From Drosophila persimilis (lineage: Eukaryota; Arthropoda; Insecta; Diptera; Drosophilidae): a stretch of 64,000 bases of DNA. The notes under the pieces were generated by a model that searched no databases, was not told the DNA's origin, and saw only the letters and a program-made list of their open reading frames with translations. This document shows positions 9,992-21,559 of the stretch, piece by piece. Within the stretch, counting starts at the first letter, position 1, and the number at the start of each line of letters is the position of its first letter. The translations under genes were made by a program, and so were the position numbers. Location: positions 1-64,000 of the forward strand of contig NW_020825477.1 in NCBI RefSeq assembly GCF_003286085.1, given 5' to 3'.

Positions 9992-10118
9992 TTTCTCCTC
10001 GGTTTGATGCGGCGCTACCTACGCGATCTACTTGTGGGTCTTTAGGCCACGAAGGGTGAAATCCCCCCCAGAAAACTATCGTTTGAATTGTCTCAACAGT
10101 CCCTGCTCGGGCGCCATC
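9992..10118 (-). other. Leader and primer site of element Y, copy 1
   Basis: On the minus strand, just after the Y LTR end, is TGGCGCCCGAGCAGGGAC (10116-10099). It is an 18-base Lys-type primer site that differs by one base from the retroviral TGGCGCCCGAACAGGGAC. The following leader is cut off after about 110 bases. Element Y itself is missing. Confidence 0.7.
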
Positions 10119-11002
10119 TGTAAAGTAGTGATCCTAGGCTGGGGTCAGTCTCAGTCTGCCCAGGGTCACCTACAGTTTATTTGTAAGTTGCTGAGACGTT
10201 GAGACTGGGGGGGGGGGGAGGCGGGTCGTTGGCGCAGGGATCGCCGAGCCGCCGTCAACGACGGGGCCTTCGGGAGAAATTAGGGGGGGGAAAGCGGGCG
10301 TTGGGCCGGGCGGCGCGAAACTCACCCGAGACGCTGCACTCCCCGACTTCAGCAGGGTAAAACCCCTGTTGCCAAGGTCGAGGTGGGCCGCGGGTCCGGG
10401 GAGGTGAAGGAAAAGGATAAGGGGGGGGCGCCTCTGTCGAAACGCGTACCACTTCTCACTCCGGCAGGGTAAAAACCCTGTTGCCAGAGTCAGAGCGGGA
10501 GCGTAGTGACCGAAAACAGTCAGGAAAACGGAAGGGGAGGGGGTGGAGAGATGACCACAGTCGGTGGTCCGACCAGAGAAAACAAATGGAAGCCAAAGAG
10601 TTCTTAATTATATGATCGAAGTTTTATTGGATTGATTCCCCTTGCACTCCCTTCTACTCCTACTACTACCTTGGCCATCGGCCAGCTCACCCGCGGATCC
10701 GGCGCCTGTGTTCCTGCAGCTCGTCCATGCTTTTCCTTTCCTCTCTGGCGCGCGGCCGTTCAACACTTTTCTTTATCTCTTCACTGTCCGCGACGTTCCG
10801 TCTTCGCTCGCTGCCAAAAATCGACTCCTTCTCTCGCCACGGTCGCTCGACGTTCTCCCCACGCCTAGCGCTCGTTTTCGGGCCAACGGGACTTTCTCGA
10901 AAGAGATCCGCTCTGCTGCCGGCTGAGCATGGCTCTCTCTCCTCGCTGTCTTCTTTGCGGTTGTTCCGTGGGAGCTGGCCGTTTGGCGGGATTTCGGTTG
11001 CA
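10119..11002 (-). repeat. LTR of element Y, full copy 1
   Basis: An 884-base LTR defined by TG..CA ends (TGTAAAGTAGTG on the left, TTTCGGTTGCA on the right of the plus strand) and by the adjacent primer site on the left. It has a G run of 12 at 10207-10218 and one of 8 at 10421-10428. Two similar modules around AGCAGGGTAAAACCCCTGTTG and GCAGGGTAAAAACCCTGTTG contain short palindromes. Confidence 0.7.
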
Positions 11003-12038
11003 ACAGTTTGAGTTGCAGTGAAGAGTTGCTAGTATCCATCGATAGGACCTTGAAAAAGTTTTGGTCACTGGAAGAAATGCCATCTACCAAGAAAATTGCC
11101 ACACCTGAGCACAAGCTATGTGAAGAACACTATCGTAAGACGACTCAGGTACTATCATCAGGTCGGTTCGAAGTAAGGCTCCCGTTTAAATCAGATCCAA
11201 ATTGTTTAGGCAACTCCTTTGAGGTTGCGAAACGGCGGTTTTTGTCGCTTGAAAGACGATTGCATCGTGACCCTGTGGAGAAGAGACCCTTCTGAATCCT
11301 TGAGATTATACAAGCTCAACACTGTAACCTATGGGACTGGACCAGCCCCATTCTTAGCTATCCGGTGTTTGAAAAGGTTGAGTGAGTCTGCGAAGCTCTC
11401 ATTCCCTAGAGCTGCTAACGTTATTGGGTCCGACTTTTACGTCGATGACTTGTTGACTGGTGCTGCATGCGTAGAGGAGCTAAGGGCAATTAAGTCCGAA
11501 GTGTCTCAGGTTCTTCAGACCGCAGGGTTTGAGTTGACTAAGTGGTTTTCAAACTCACCCGAGATCACCGCATCTGAGAGCACAGCCAAACCCATAACAA
11601 TCTCGGATTCAGAGTCGACAAAGGCGTTAGGAATCTGATGGTTACCTACTGACGATGCCTTTAAGTTCAAAATTGACAATTCAGTTATGGGTCTCCGAGC
11701 GACAAAACGGAACATACTATCGGTGACATCAAAGTTGTTTGACCCCCTAGGTTTATTAAGTCCTATCGTTATAAAAGGCAAGATCCTATTGCAGGAGCTT
11801 TGGCTTAACAAACTAGATTGGGATCAGTCGATCCCGCTGCATTTGGAAACAGCGTGGAATAAGTTGAAAAATACACTATCTCAATTGGAAGACATATCCA
11901 TATCTCGGTTTGTGTATTCCGATCCGATGTCACCGGTTCAAATACATGCCTTTGCTGACGCCTCCATGAGAGCGTATGGAGCGTGCGTCTATATACGTAG
12001 CAGAACTGCAGAAGGTTTAAAAGTATCATTGTTGACCA
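11003..12038 (+). pseudogene. BEL/Pao pol fragment, array copy 2
   Basis: Same as the fragment at 8641-9676, with the same internal 350-base deletion (about 11273) and the same stop after ALGI. It differs from the longer D copy at a few bases (for example GAAGAAC against GAAAAAC), and both array copies share these variants. Confidence 0.85.
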
Positions 12039-12353
12039 TGATCCCGCATGGTTTTGCCTGAGTATAACGGGGACCACGGAATTTTCGTTCTGCTTTGCGT
12101 GCTGCTTCGTCGCTGGTGCTTCGCTTGGATTTTTTTTTTCTCTCTTTCTGCTGGACATGGGAAGGGCATCACTATGCTTTGCTTGGCTGCGGGCTGTACT
12201 TTCATTCTGTCGTTTTCCTCTCTCATTTCCTCTTTCCCGTTCTCTCCTCTTCATTTGCCGACGGCTAACGGGGATTGTACAGCTTTTCAGCCACGCTTTG
12301 CTCGCTGCTGGCCTGTACCTTCGTATCGTATTTTCTTATTGATACCCTATAAA
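12039..12353 (-). repeat. LTR segment X, array copy 2
   Basis: Third copy of the 315-base X segment, identical by eye to 9677-9991. Confidence 0.75.
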
Positions 12354-12480
12354 TTTCTCCTCGGTTTGATGCGGCGCTACCTACGCGATCTACTTGTGGG
12401 TCTTTAGGCCACGAAGGGTGAAATCCCCCCCAGAAAACTATCGTTTGAATTGTCTCAACAGTCCCTGCTCGGGCGCCATC
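12354..12480 (-). other. Leader and primer site of element Y, copy 2
   Basis: Repeat of 9992-10118, including the Lys-type primer site on the minus strand. Confidence 0.7.
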
Positions 12481-13361
12481 TGTAAAGTAGTGATCCTAGG
12501 CTGGGGTCAGTCTCAGTCTGCCCAGGGTCACCTACAGTTTATTTGTAAGTTGCTGAGACGTTGAGACTGGGGGGGGGGGGAGGCGGGTCGTTGGCGCAGG
12601 GATCGCCGAGCCGCCGTCAACGACGGGGCCTTCGGGAGAAATTAGGGGGGGGAAAGCGGGCGTTGGGCCGGGCGGCGCGAAACTCACCCGAGCCGCTGCA
12701 CTCCCCGACTTCAGCAGGGTAAACCCCCTGTTGCCAAGGTCGAGGTGGGCCGCGGGTCCGGGGAGGTGAAGGAAAAGGATAAGGGGGGGGCGCCTCTGTC
12801 GAAACGCGTACCACTTCTCACTCCGGCAGGGTAAAAACCCTGTTGCCAGAGTCAGAGCGGGAGCGTAGTGACCGAAAACAGTCAGGAAAACGGAAGGGGA
12901 GGGGGTGGAGAGATGACCACAGTCGGTGGTCCGACCAGAGAAAACAAATGGAAGCCAAAGAGTTCTTAATTATATGATCGAAGTTTTATTGGATTGATTC
13001 CCCTTGCACTCCCTTCTACTCCTACTACTACCTTGGCCATCGGCCAGCTCACCCGCGGATCCGGCGCCTGTGTTCCTGCAGCTCGTCCATGCTTTTCCTT
13101 TCCTCTCTGGCGCGCGGCCGTTCAACACTTTTCTTTATCTCTTCACTGTCCGCGACGTTCCGTCTTCGCTCGCTGCCAAAAATCGACTCCTTCTCTCGCC
13201 ACGGTCGCTCGACGTTCTCCCCACGCCTAGCGCTCGTTTTCGGGCCAACGGGACTTTCTCGAAAGAGATCCGCTCTGCTGCCGGCTGAGCATGGCTCTCT
13301 CTCCTCGCTGTCTTCTTTGCGGTTGTTCCGTGGGAGCTGGCCGTTTGGCGGGATTTCGGCT
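12481..13361 (-). repeat. LTR of element Y, full copy 2
   Basis: Second full Y LTR, differing from copy 1 by a few bases around 12690-12725. Its right end departs from the array at TTTCGG (13359) and joins AT-rich sequence before element D, which marks the end of the tandem array. Confidence 0.7.
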
Positions 13362-16300
13362 ATGCAAAACTTAACTAGCTTATTTACTACTATAGCATAT
13401 GATTGTGACTAATACAAATCTCGCTCCATTGCGACTTACTATATTTTCAGGTTGTCTTATTATTAATCACTTAACTCTTGTTACTATGTGAGGCTCCCAG
13501 TATGGGTCCTCACACCCTGACCAGTCAGTGGCGAATCCCAGAGAACCTACCACTGGCAGACCCTTATTTCTACAAGCCACAAAGAATAGATATGTTAATT
13601 GGAGCAGAATCGTTCTTTGAATTATTAGCTGTTGGTCAAATTAAACAAGGTCCTGACTTTCCAACTCTTCAGAAAACCCTTCTTGGTTGGGTTGTGTCGG
13701 GAAAATATGTTTCCAGGAGTTCTGCTCCTCAAATTACAAACAGTTTGAGTTGCAGTGAAGAGTTGCTAGTATCCATCGATAGGACCTTGAAAAAGTTTTG
13801 GTCACTGGAAGAAATGCCATCTACCAAGAAAATTGCCACACCTGAGCACAAGCTATGTGAAAAACACTATCGTAAGACGACTCAGGTACTATCATCAGGT
13901 CGGTTCGAAGTAAGGCTCCCGTTTAAATCAGATCCAAATTGTTTAGGCAACTCCTTTGAGGTTGCGAAACGGCGGTTTTTGTCGCTTGAAAGACGATTGC
14001 ATCGTGACCCTGAGTTGAAGAAAATGTACTTGGAATTCATGGAAGAGTACCTCTCCTTAGGTCATATGTCTCCTACTGACAATAGGATTCCGTCTACTCC
14101 ACACTACGTAATCCCTCATCAGTGTGTTCTGAGGCCCCAAAGTACGTCTACCAAGCTCCGAGTCGTGTTCGATGCTTCGTCCAAGACGTCCTCACAGGTG
14201 GCCTTAAATGACATTCTGATGGTGGGACCTACCATTCAAGAGGAATTATACTCGACACTGCTCCGTTTCCGTCTGCACAGGTTTGCCCTGACTGCTGATG
14301 TTAAAAAGATGTATCGCCAAGTGATGGTGAACGAAGCGGATCGGCAGTTTCAGCTCATAGTGTGGAGAAGAGACCCTTCTGAATCCTTGAGATTATACAA
14401 GCTCAACACTGTAACCTATGGGACTGGACCAGCCCCATTCTTAGCTATCCGGTGTTTGAAAAGGTTGAGTGAGTCTGCGAAGCTCTCATTCCCTAGAGCT
14501 GCTAACGTTATTGGGTCCGACTTTTACGTCGATGACTTGTTGACTGGTGCTGCATGCGTAGAGGAGCTAAGGGCAATTAAGTCCGAAGTGTCTCAGGTTC
14601 TTCAGACCGCAGGGTTTGAGTTGACTAAGTGGTTTTCAAACTCACCCGAGATCACCGCATCTGAGAGCACAGCCAAACCCATAACAATCTCGGATTCAGA
14701 GTCGACAAAGGCGTTAGGAATCTGATGGTTACCTACTGACGATGCCTTTAAGTTCAAAATTGACAATTCAGTTATGGGTCTCCGAGCGACAAAACGGAAC
14801 ATACTATCGGTGACATCAAAGTTGTTTGACCCCCTAGGTTTATTAAGTCCTATCGTTATAAAAGGCAAGATCCTATTGCAGGAGCTTTGGCTTAACAAAC
14901 TAGATTGGGATGAGTCGATCCCGCTGCATTTGGAAACAGCGTGGAATAAGTTGAAAAATACACTATCTCAATTGGAAGACATATCCATATCTCGGTTTGT
15001 GTATTCCGATCCGATGTCACCGGTTCAAATACATGCCTTTGCTGACGCCTCCATGAGAGCGTATGGAGCGTGCGTCTATATACGTAGCAGAACTGCAGAA
15101 GGTTTAAAAGTATCATTGTTGACTTCGAAATCCAAAGTAGCGCCGCTCAAGACCAAAACGCTCCCAAGGCTTGAGTTATGTGCCGCTCACCTTCTCGCAG
15201 ATCTCTGTCACAGAATCAAGCCCCTATTAAACGTGCCCATTGAACGAGTCGTTTATTGGTCGGATTCAGAGGTAACTCTCCATTGGATCCGGTCTCATCC
15301 ATCGTCGTTGTCGACTTTCGTTTCAAATAGAGTGGCTGAGATTCAAGAGTGGTCAGATGATGCTACGTGGCGGCATGTACCCACGAAACAGAACCCAGCA
15401 GATATTGTCTCAAGAGGTTGTGACGTCGACGAAATCGTTCAGTCAATTTGGTTCGAAGGACCATCATTTCTGAAAGAGGAAGAAGAAAACTGGCCCAAGA
15501 ACGCTCATTTCGAACACTCCGATGATCTTCAGCTGGAAAAGAGAAAGACTGCGGTCGGGCTGACCGCGGCTGTGGGAAGTTCGGAGCTGTTAGATATCAT
15601 CGAGGGATTCTCGTCACACCTCAAACTGCTTAGAGTGTTTGTGTATGTGTTCCGCTTTATAAGAAAATGTAAAGACCCAAGCCTAAAATTCGAAAAAACT
15701 ATCTCACCGACCGAATACAATGAAGCCTTTTATAAAATTGTCGAAATCGTCCAGCATCACGAGTATCAAGGAGAAATCGAAAAGGTTAGGAAAGGATCTA
15801 CAATTGGTCCTAGTCTTCAGCGGTTGAACCCATTCATCCATGAAGACACAGGGACTTGGTGTAACTTTTCGTTGTTGCGAGTGGGGGGGCGACTAGCTAA
15901 AGCTCCTATATCATACGATGCCAAGTTTCCTCTGCTTTTGACTAAGCGCTCGCAATTCGTGCGAAGCTATATTCGTCATCTGCACCATTCGAATTTTCAT
16001 GTCGGCCCACGAGCACTTGTGAGCATCCTTCGACAGAGCGTGTGGATAGTGAACGCTCAGGAGGTCTGCCGTCAGACAGTTCGATCATGTATGCGCTGTT
16101 TTAAATGCAAGCCTCGATTGCTGACGCAACTCATGGGAAATTTACCCGCAGATCGACTCCGTGCTCTCCGCCCATTTTCAATTTGCGGCGTTGATTTTTG
16201 TGGACCAGTGCACACGACATTGAAAATTCGCGGAAGGCCCCCATACAAGTCATACATTGCGCTTTTTGTTTGTTTTGCGTCCAAGGCGGTTCACCTAGAA

Positions 16301-17087
16301 ATAGTTTCCGATCTAACCACTGATTGTTTTTTGTTGGCTTTTCAAAGGTTCGTCGGGCGCCGAGGATATCCCCAAGTCGTTCATTGCGACAACGGGACGA
16401 ACTTCGTCGGAGCGAGCCGCCATCTCAGCGCTCTGCGGATCAGGCTCAAGGAGCAGGGAGACGCAATTCGCGACTTTGCGTCAAAAAACGGATGCGAATT
16501 TGCGTTCATACCGCCGCGAGCTCCTCACATGGGAGGGCTATGGGAGGCAGGTGTAAAAACTGCCAAGAGCATACTCCTACGGGCGGTAGGCAGCGCGCTC
16601 CTAATCGCCGAAGAGCTCGCCACAGTCCTCGTCGGCATCGAGGCCATAATGAACTCGAGGCCGCTGGGAGCCATCAGCCAAGATCCAAGCGACGGCGAGG
16701 CCCTAACACCCGGGCACCTGCTGACAGGCGGGTCGCTCATCGCCCCCCCCAGCACTGCGGACTCCGGACCAGGAGAGTCTCAGTTGCTTGCGGCGATGGC
16801 GACTTGTCTCGTCAGTCAGGCAAGCGTTTTGGCAACGATGGTCCCGCGAATATGTCCTGGGGCTGCAAATTCGGGGCAAATGGCACCAGCAGCAACCGAA
16901 CCTCGAGGAAGGAGACCTCGTCATCGTGGCCGAGGACAATCTGCCGCCTCAGGAGTGGCTCGTAGGGAGGGTCATAGCCACGCACGCAGGAGAGGACGGC
17001 ATGGTCAGGGTCGTCGAAATAAGGACTAGCACTGGAGCGGTTTTTCGGCGGCCCATACACAAATTAGCGCCGCTCCCAATGTGTTGA
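13362..17087 (+). pseudogene. pol: BEL/Pao pol remnant (element D)
   Basis: The 3' two-thirds of a BEL/Pao polyprotein. It opens at about 13500 inside the region after the A17-type protease (QRIDMLIGAESFFELL), then reverse transcriptase with KLRVVFDAS and FYVDDLLTG (14518-14545), RNase H (HAFADASMRAYGACVY, YWSDSEVTLHW), integrase (GVDFCGPVH, HCDNGTNFVGASR, PRAPHMGGLWEAGVKT) and the C-terminal BEL domain. It has a TGA stop at 14723-14725, and a frameshift in a run of eight C at about 16743-16750. The last part is read in the frame ending at 17087. Gag and the protease active site are missing. The first 130 bases (13362-13490) are AT-rich and show no coding match. It is the parent-like copy of the array fragments. 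Confidence 0.9.
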
Positions 17088-17270
17088 AGCCGATGCAGCC
17101 GTAGGATAGCTAGAGTAAGAGATTTGAATTGTGAAGAAAATATAGTTGTTCGCCAACCTTGAAATAGATCGAGCGTATCAAGTTTTTCGCCCCGCCAAAT
17201 AAATAATTTAAATTACAGCCACCCAAAGTTTTCGGTAACTGATTAGAAAAACTCTTCTAATTTTTCAAAG
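17088..17270 (+). other. 3' tail of element D
   Basis: Non-coding sequence after the pol stop of D. No LTR can be defined because there is no second copy in the window. Confidence 0.4.
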
Positions 17271-17305
17271 GGTATGCGGAGCATGGACTATAGATATGTC
17301 ACGAG
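17271..17305 (-). repeat. Fragment matching the LTR of element F
   Basis: About 35 bases here (GGGTATGCGGAGCATGGACT and onward through TATAGATATGTCAC) equal the terminal part of the F LTR at about 60326-60358. On the minus strand this is the LTR start GTGACATATC, typical of 17.6-type elements. The rest of the LTR is not recognisable here. Confidence 0.6.
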
Positions 17306-18091
17306 AGAATAAGAATCGAAATCGTAAACAAAAGCTAGATCAGACTGGGGTGAGCAGTCGGGTTTGAATCATTATACGTTGTATGCATATCTACACTTTC
17401 AAGCCAACAGGCTCTTTTGACCAAACTACTTTTCGCTGTACATAATTACTCACTCCGTCGTTATTGTCTTACGCTGATCGTTGGGCCCAATGATGTCGTA
17501 GATGTTGACCGCAGCTGTTTAAAATATGGAAATCATAAATATATAATGCATACAATACAATTACGCTACAAACACCGTCGCATAGTCATCAGCCAGTTGT
17601 TTTGGTTTTCATAATACAGACAGAAATTTAAATATATATGTACATATATGTAGATATGTAGATAAACTGCTGATGTTTATGCGTTGGAACTTGATAATGA
17701 ATTAAATGTAAATTGGACAAAACTCGATCCCGTGCGGCTGCTTTGTAGACTCTTGCCCGCCTGAAGTTGGTTAGAGGTCAACAGGTGCGATGTATATGGT
17801 TCCTGACCGTACTGACGAATCTTCCGCCAAACCTATATTTAGTTATTTATGACTGAGCAGCACTAAATATTCTTGGCGATTGAGGCTGATCTGGTTCACT
17901 TGGATCTTTGGAGATTCCGAACTCGGTGGTAATATAAGATCCAGAAAAGATGAATTATGGTTGGAGAGTTGGAGTTGGAGAGACCTCGACAACTGTACGC
18001 CTAAGCCAACTCCCAGGGTAGTCTTCTCGAGACTATACCGCGATGGGGCAGCTTAGGTACACTTCCCTGCAACATAGATTATTTCAGCACG
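17306..18091. other. Unassigned AT-rich stretch, possibly LTR of element G
   Basis: I see no gene here. Because element E is flanked by near-matching 4-base duplications (TACA at 18092, TGCA at 24989) and its right side lies in the G LTR, this stretch may be the rest of that LTR. That is inference; no second copy is present to test it. Confidence 0.35.
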
Positions 18092-18095
18092 TACA

Positions 18096-19688
18096 AATTA
18101 AGTAACTGCGGTAGCGGATTGTGTTTTTAAAAAGTTTTTATTTTACTTCGAACTTCACTGATATAGATTTAAGTAGAGGGTCACAAAGGAATTCCGGGCA
18201 AAGGGATTGCGCGATCTTAATTATACCCGATACTCAAAATGAGTATTGGGGTATATTAGATTTGTGGTAAAAGTGGATGTGTGTAACGTCCAGAAGGAAT
18301 CGTTTCCGACCCTATAAAGTATATATATTCTTGATCAGCATCAATAGCCGAGTCGATTGAGCCCTGTCTGTCTGTCCGTCCGTCCGTCTGTCCGTCCCCT
18401 TCAGCGCCTAATGCTCAAAGACTATAAGAGCTAGAGCAACGATGTTTTGGATCCAGACTTCTGTGATATGTCACTGCTCCAAAAATATTTCAAAACTTTG
18501 CCCCGACCACTTCCGCCCCCACAAAGGGCGAAAATCTGTGGCATCCACAATTTCGACGATACGAGAAAACTGAAAACGCAGAATCGTAGAAGATGACTAT
18601 ATCTTCTAGAGTGCAAAATCTGAACCAGATCGTATAATTATTACAGCCAGAATCACGAAAACAATTTCACTCTTTCTCGCTCTGTCTCACTCTAACACAC
18701 AGGTTTCATGGTCGGTTTTGCCAATTGCAAAATATGAGTTCAAGGATCTCAGAACATATAAAAGCCAGAGCAACCAAATTTGGTATCCACACTCCTGTGA
18801 TATCGGACCTTGACCGTTTCCTGTCCAAATTTCGCCACACCCCCTTCCGCCCCCGCAAAGGACGAAAATCTGAGGCAACCACAAATCTCAGAGACTATTA
18901 AGGCTAGAGTAACCAAATTTGGTGCACACACTCCTTTAAGATGTCACTATAAAACGTATATCTCAGAATTTCGCCCCACCCCCATCCGCCCCCACAAAGG
19001 ACGAAAATCTGTTGCATCCACAATATTGCAGATTTGAGAAAACTAAAAACGCAGAATCATAGATAATGACCATATCTATTAGATTGCTGAATCTGGATCA
19101 GATCAGACCATTCTTTTAGCCAAAAGGAACAAATCAATTTGCAGTGGCTACGCAGCGCCCGACGTCACGCTCAGACTGATTTTCTGTCTCTCTCGCACGC
19201 ACTCTTTGTCGTGTCGTTAAATATTAGCGGCGTCTGCCGGAGGAGAGCCATACTGACTTAGTATCGGGTATAACTGTAGAGTTGCGGTGTCCGCAGCAAC
19301 TCACAACGTTCCCCCTCGTTTTTAGCTATACTTTGCGGTGTCGCTGCTGGATCAAGACTGACTTGAACTTTCTGATCTTTGCATCGTTAATCCCTTTCGG
19401 GAATAGTTTTTCTATAAACATTTCAATTGATTTCGCCATCCCGAGTATTGGATTTCGTCAACCAAAGAGAGAACTGTAAAAGGCCTAAAGTGCAGGATCT
19501 GCAGAAAGCCGGGAGTGAGATTGTTTATGAGAAGCCGGGTGTGGGCAAACATTGGTTTTCCATTTAGGCGAGTGTACATCTTAGAAATCAATTAGGCGGA
19601 GGCCCAAGATTGAAATTGTTTTCGTTTTGGAAAGCCTAAGATTGTTTACAACTCGTATAAGAGCTCAATAGAATTGGGTACGTTAACT
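18096..19688 (-). repeat. 3' LTR of element E, split by a mini-me
   Basis: It matches the right LTR (24457-24988), once the mini-me at 18221-19320 is removed. It lacks a stretch of about 38 bases after GGCGAGTGT that the other LTR keeps. Confidence 0.88.
18221..19320 (-). mobile_element. mini-me/DINE-1-like repeat, copy 1
   Basis: About 1.1 kb, non-coding. One end has the hairpin ATACCCGATACTC..GAGTATTGGGGTAT followed by GTCCAGAAGGAATCGTTTCC and a (GTCY)n tract (18366-18397), features known from Drosophila mini-me/DINE-1-type elements. It contains three related modules, each with a CTTCCGCCCCCACAAAGG-like core and GACGAAAATCTG. The other end is ACAACGTTCCCCCTCG. The uninterrupted right LTR of E shows the empty site (CTTAATTTTTAGCT at about 24580). 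Confidence 0.8.
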
Positions 19689-19698
19689 CCCCCCATTC

Positions 19699-20469
19699 TT
19701 AAATGTTTCGTCCCGATACATTTTGAAGTTCTGATAGAGCTCTAATTTCTTCTGACAGTATTTGAATGTTGCTTTCCACTATTTCTTCTGACGGTATTCT
19801 TATTGATTTAATAAGTACAAATTTGGTTAATTTATAGCCGAAGTAAAATAACATTATCAATATCAAAATGATTAAAAATAATGTTGTTAATGGTAAGGCC
19901 ATATTACCTAATGTTATAAGGGGATTTAAAATATTAACATTATCAAAAGAAAATTGCTTATCATTCGATTGTATATAATCAACTAATTCAAAATCGCTAT
20001 ATCTATGATGCGATATATATCTTAGAATTTTACCCTTATCATTTATGTGGGTTATATTATTTATTACAATTGTGTTGTTGAATATAAGGAGATACGATCC
20101 TAACAAAGTAGTATTGTCTACGATATTTTTGCCTGAAACTAATATGGCACCATCCTGAATGATGTCTATTTCTTTGTTTTTTTCCCTTTTTTTAGTGCAG
20201 TTGGCTTTAAAGCCATTAAGTAAATTGGTGAAACAGGTATTCCTTAAATTTATTTGTGCGTAATTGTTAAAAGTTTCACTTTTAAAATTATTCATTAAAT
20301 AGTATTTCTCCTTACATTCACAAATTTTAATCCGAGATAAAGCGTCCGCTACTACGTTAGTTGAGCCTGGCTTATAAATGATTTTTGGTGTGAAACTTTC
20401 TATGAGGTAATACCAACGTTTCATTTCAACATTTCGATTTTTTTGCGACATTGCATGATGGTGATACAT
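19699..20469 (-). pseudogene. RNase H fragment fused to env C-terminus (element E)
   Basis: The first 47 residues are the end of Ty3/gypsy RNase H (about GSTNVVADALSRI). From residue about 49 onward the frame is the ectodomain end of an errantivirus envelope protein, then a transmembrane segment (TTLFLIILILIMLFYFGY) and a short cytoplasmic tail. Integrase and the N-terminal part of env are absent, so an internal deletion has joined pol to env in frame. The native env would act in cell-to-cell spread; this product lacks signal peptide and cleavage site. Confidence 0.8.
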
Positions 20470-21236
20470 TGGTGATCTGTATGTATTTCAATTCCACTCA
20501 CTCCGTATAAATAATTTCGCAAATTTTTTAATGCCCATACAATAGCTAATAATTTCTTTTTATTAGTAGCATATAATTGCTCGGTTTTACTTAAAGTTTT
20601 AGAAATAAATGTTATGGGATTCCCATCTTGCGACAAAACTGCACCTATTGCTATGTCCGATGCATCTGTGGTTAATGTGAATTTTTTATTGTAATCTGGT
20701 TGTACTAATTCAATATGTGCTATTAAACTGTCCTTTAAATTATTAAATGCTCCAATTGGTGGTTCATCCAGCTGTATTAATGTTTTCTTGGATGCCCTTC
20801 GTGAAACTTTCCAATTTACTCCACTCAGATATTTTGTTAATGGTTTGGCAATTGTAGCATAATTTCGGACAAATTTTCTGTAATACCCTGTTAGTCCTAA
20901 GAAGCTACGTAGCTCTCTGATATTTTTAGGAATTGGATAGTTTTGTATTGTGGAGATTTTGTCTGGATCTGTTTTAATGATATTTTGGGAAACAATGTAT
21001 CCCAGAAATTTGGTTTCCAATTGAACGAATTTAGACTTTTCTAGGGAAATTTTCATGTTAGCGTTTTGCAATATCTGTATTATATGAATTAGATCTTTAT
21101 AATGTTGTTCTATAGTTTTTGAAAATATTATTATATAGTCCATATAGACGTGACAAGTTTTCCCAACTTGTTCTCTAAGTATATCGTCCATTGCCCTTTG
21201 GAAAATTCTGGGAGCGTTCGTCAATCCCATAGGCAT
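20421..21236 (-). pseudogene. pol: Reverse transcriptase/RNase H of element E, catalytic motif altered
   Basis: Ty3/gypsy RT palm from MPMGLTNAPRIFQ through the thumb and into RNase H (LTTDASDIAIGAVLSQDG, EQLYATNKKKLLAIVWAL). The usual YxDD active site reads YMDY at about 21137-21146, so the second catalytic aspartate is lost. The N-terminal fingers at 21237-21560 are present but broken by stops. The frame ends at a stop at 20421 and the same RNase H continues in the overlapping frame at 20469. Confidence 0.85.
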
Positions 21237-21559
21237 TCTTAGAAATTCATATTTGCCGTTATTTATGGAAAAAGATGTTTTTTCAATATCTTATTCCCAT
21301 ATTAAAATCTGATAGAAACCTGACTCTAAATCAATGGTCGAGAAATACTTTGCCTTACCTAAATTGGCAAGGATTACTGAAGGATCTTGTATAGGGTATC
21401 TATCCGACATGGTGTTTTCATTAAGTTTCTTAAAATCTATCTATGTTTAGGAGTTCCGTCCTCATTTACTCCCTTCTTGGGTACTACTATTACCGGTGAA
21501 TTATATGGGTGAAATATTATAATTATATAATTATATTATAGGTCTGATTATACCTTCAT

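Larger units (their letters stand above)
8345..13360. repeat. Tandem array with 2362-bp period (X, Y and BEL fragments)
   Basis: The sequence at 8345-10998 recurs at 10707-13360 with a constant offset of 2362 and almost no differences. One unit is Y LTR (884), deleted BEL pol fragment (about 1036), X LTR segment (315) and Y leader (127). The array ends on the right where a Y copy meets the longer BEL pol region D. It could be a true tandem duplication or partly an assembly effect; the shared 350-bp deletion in both BEL fragments shows that they derive from one unit. Confidence 0.85.
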
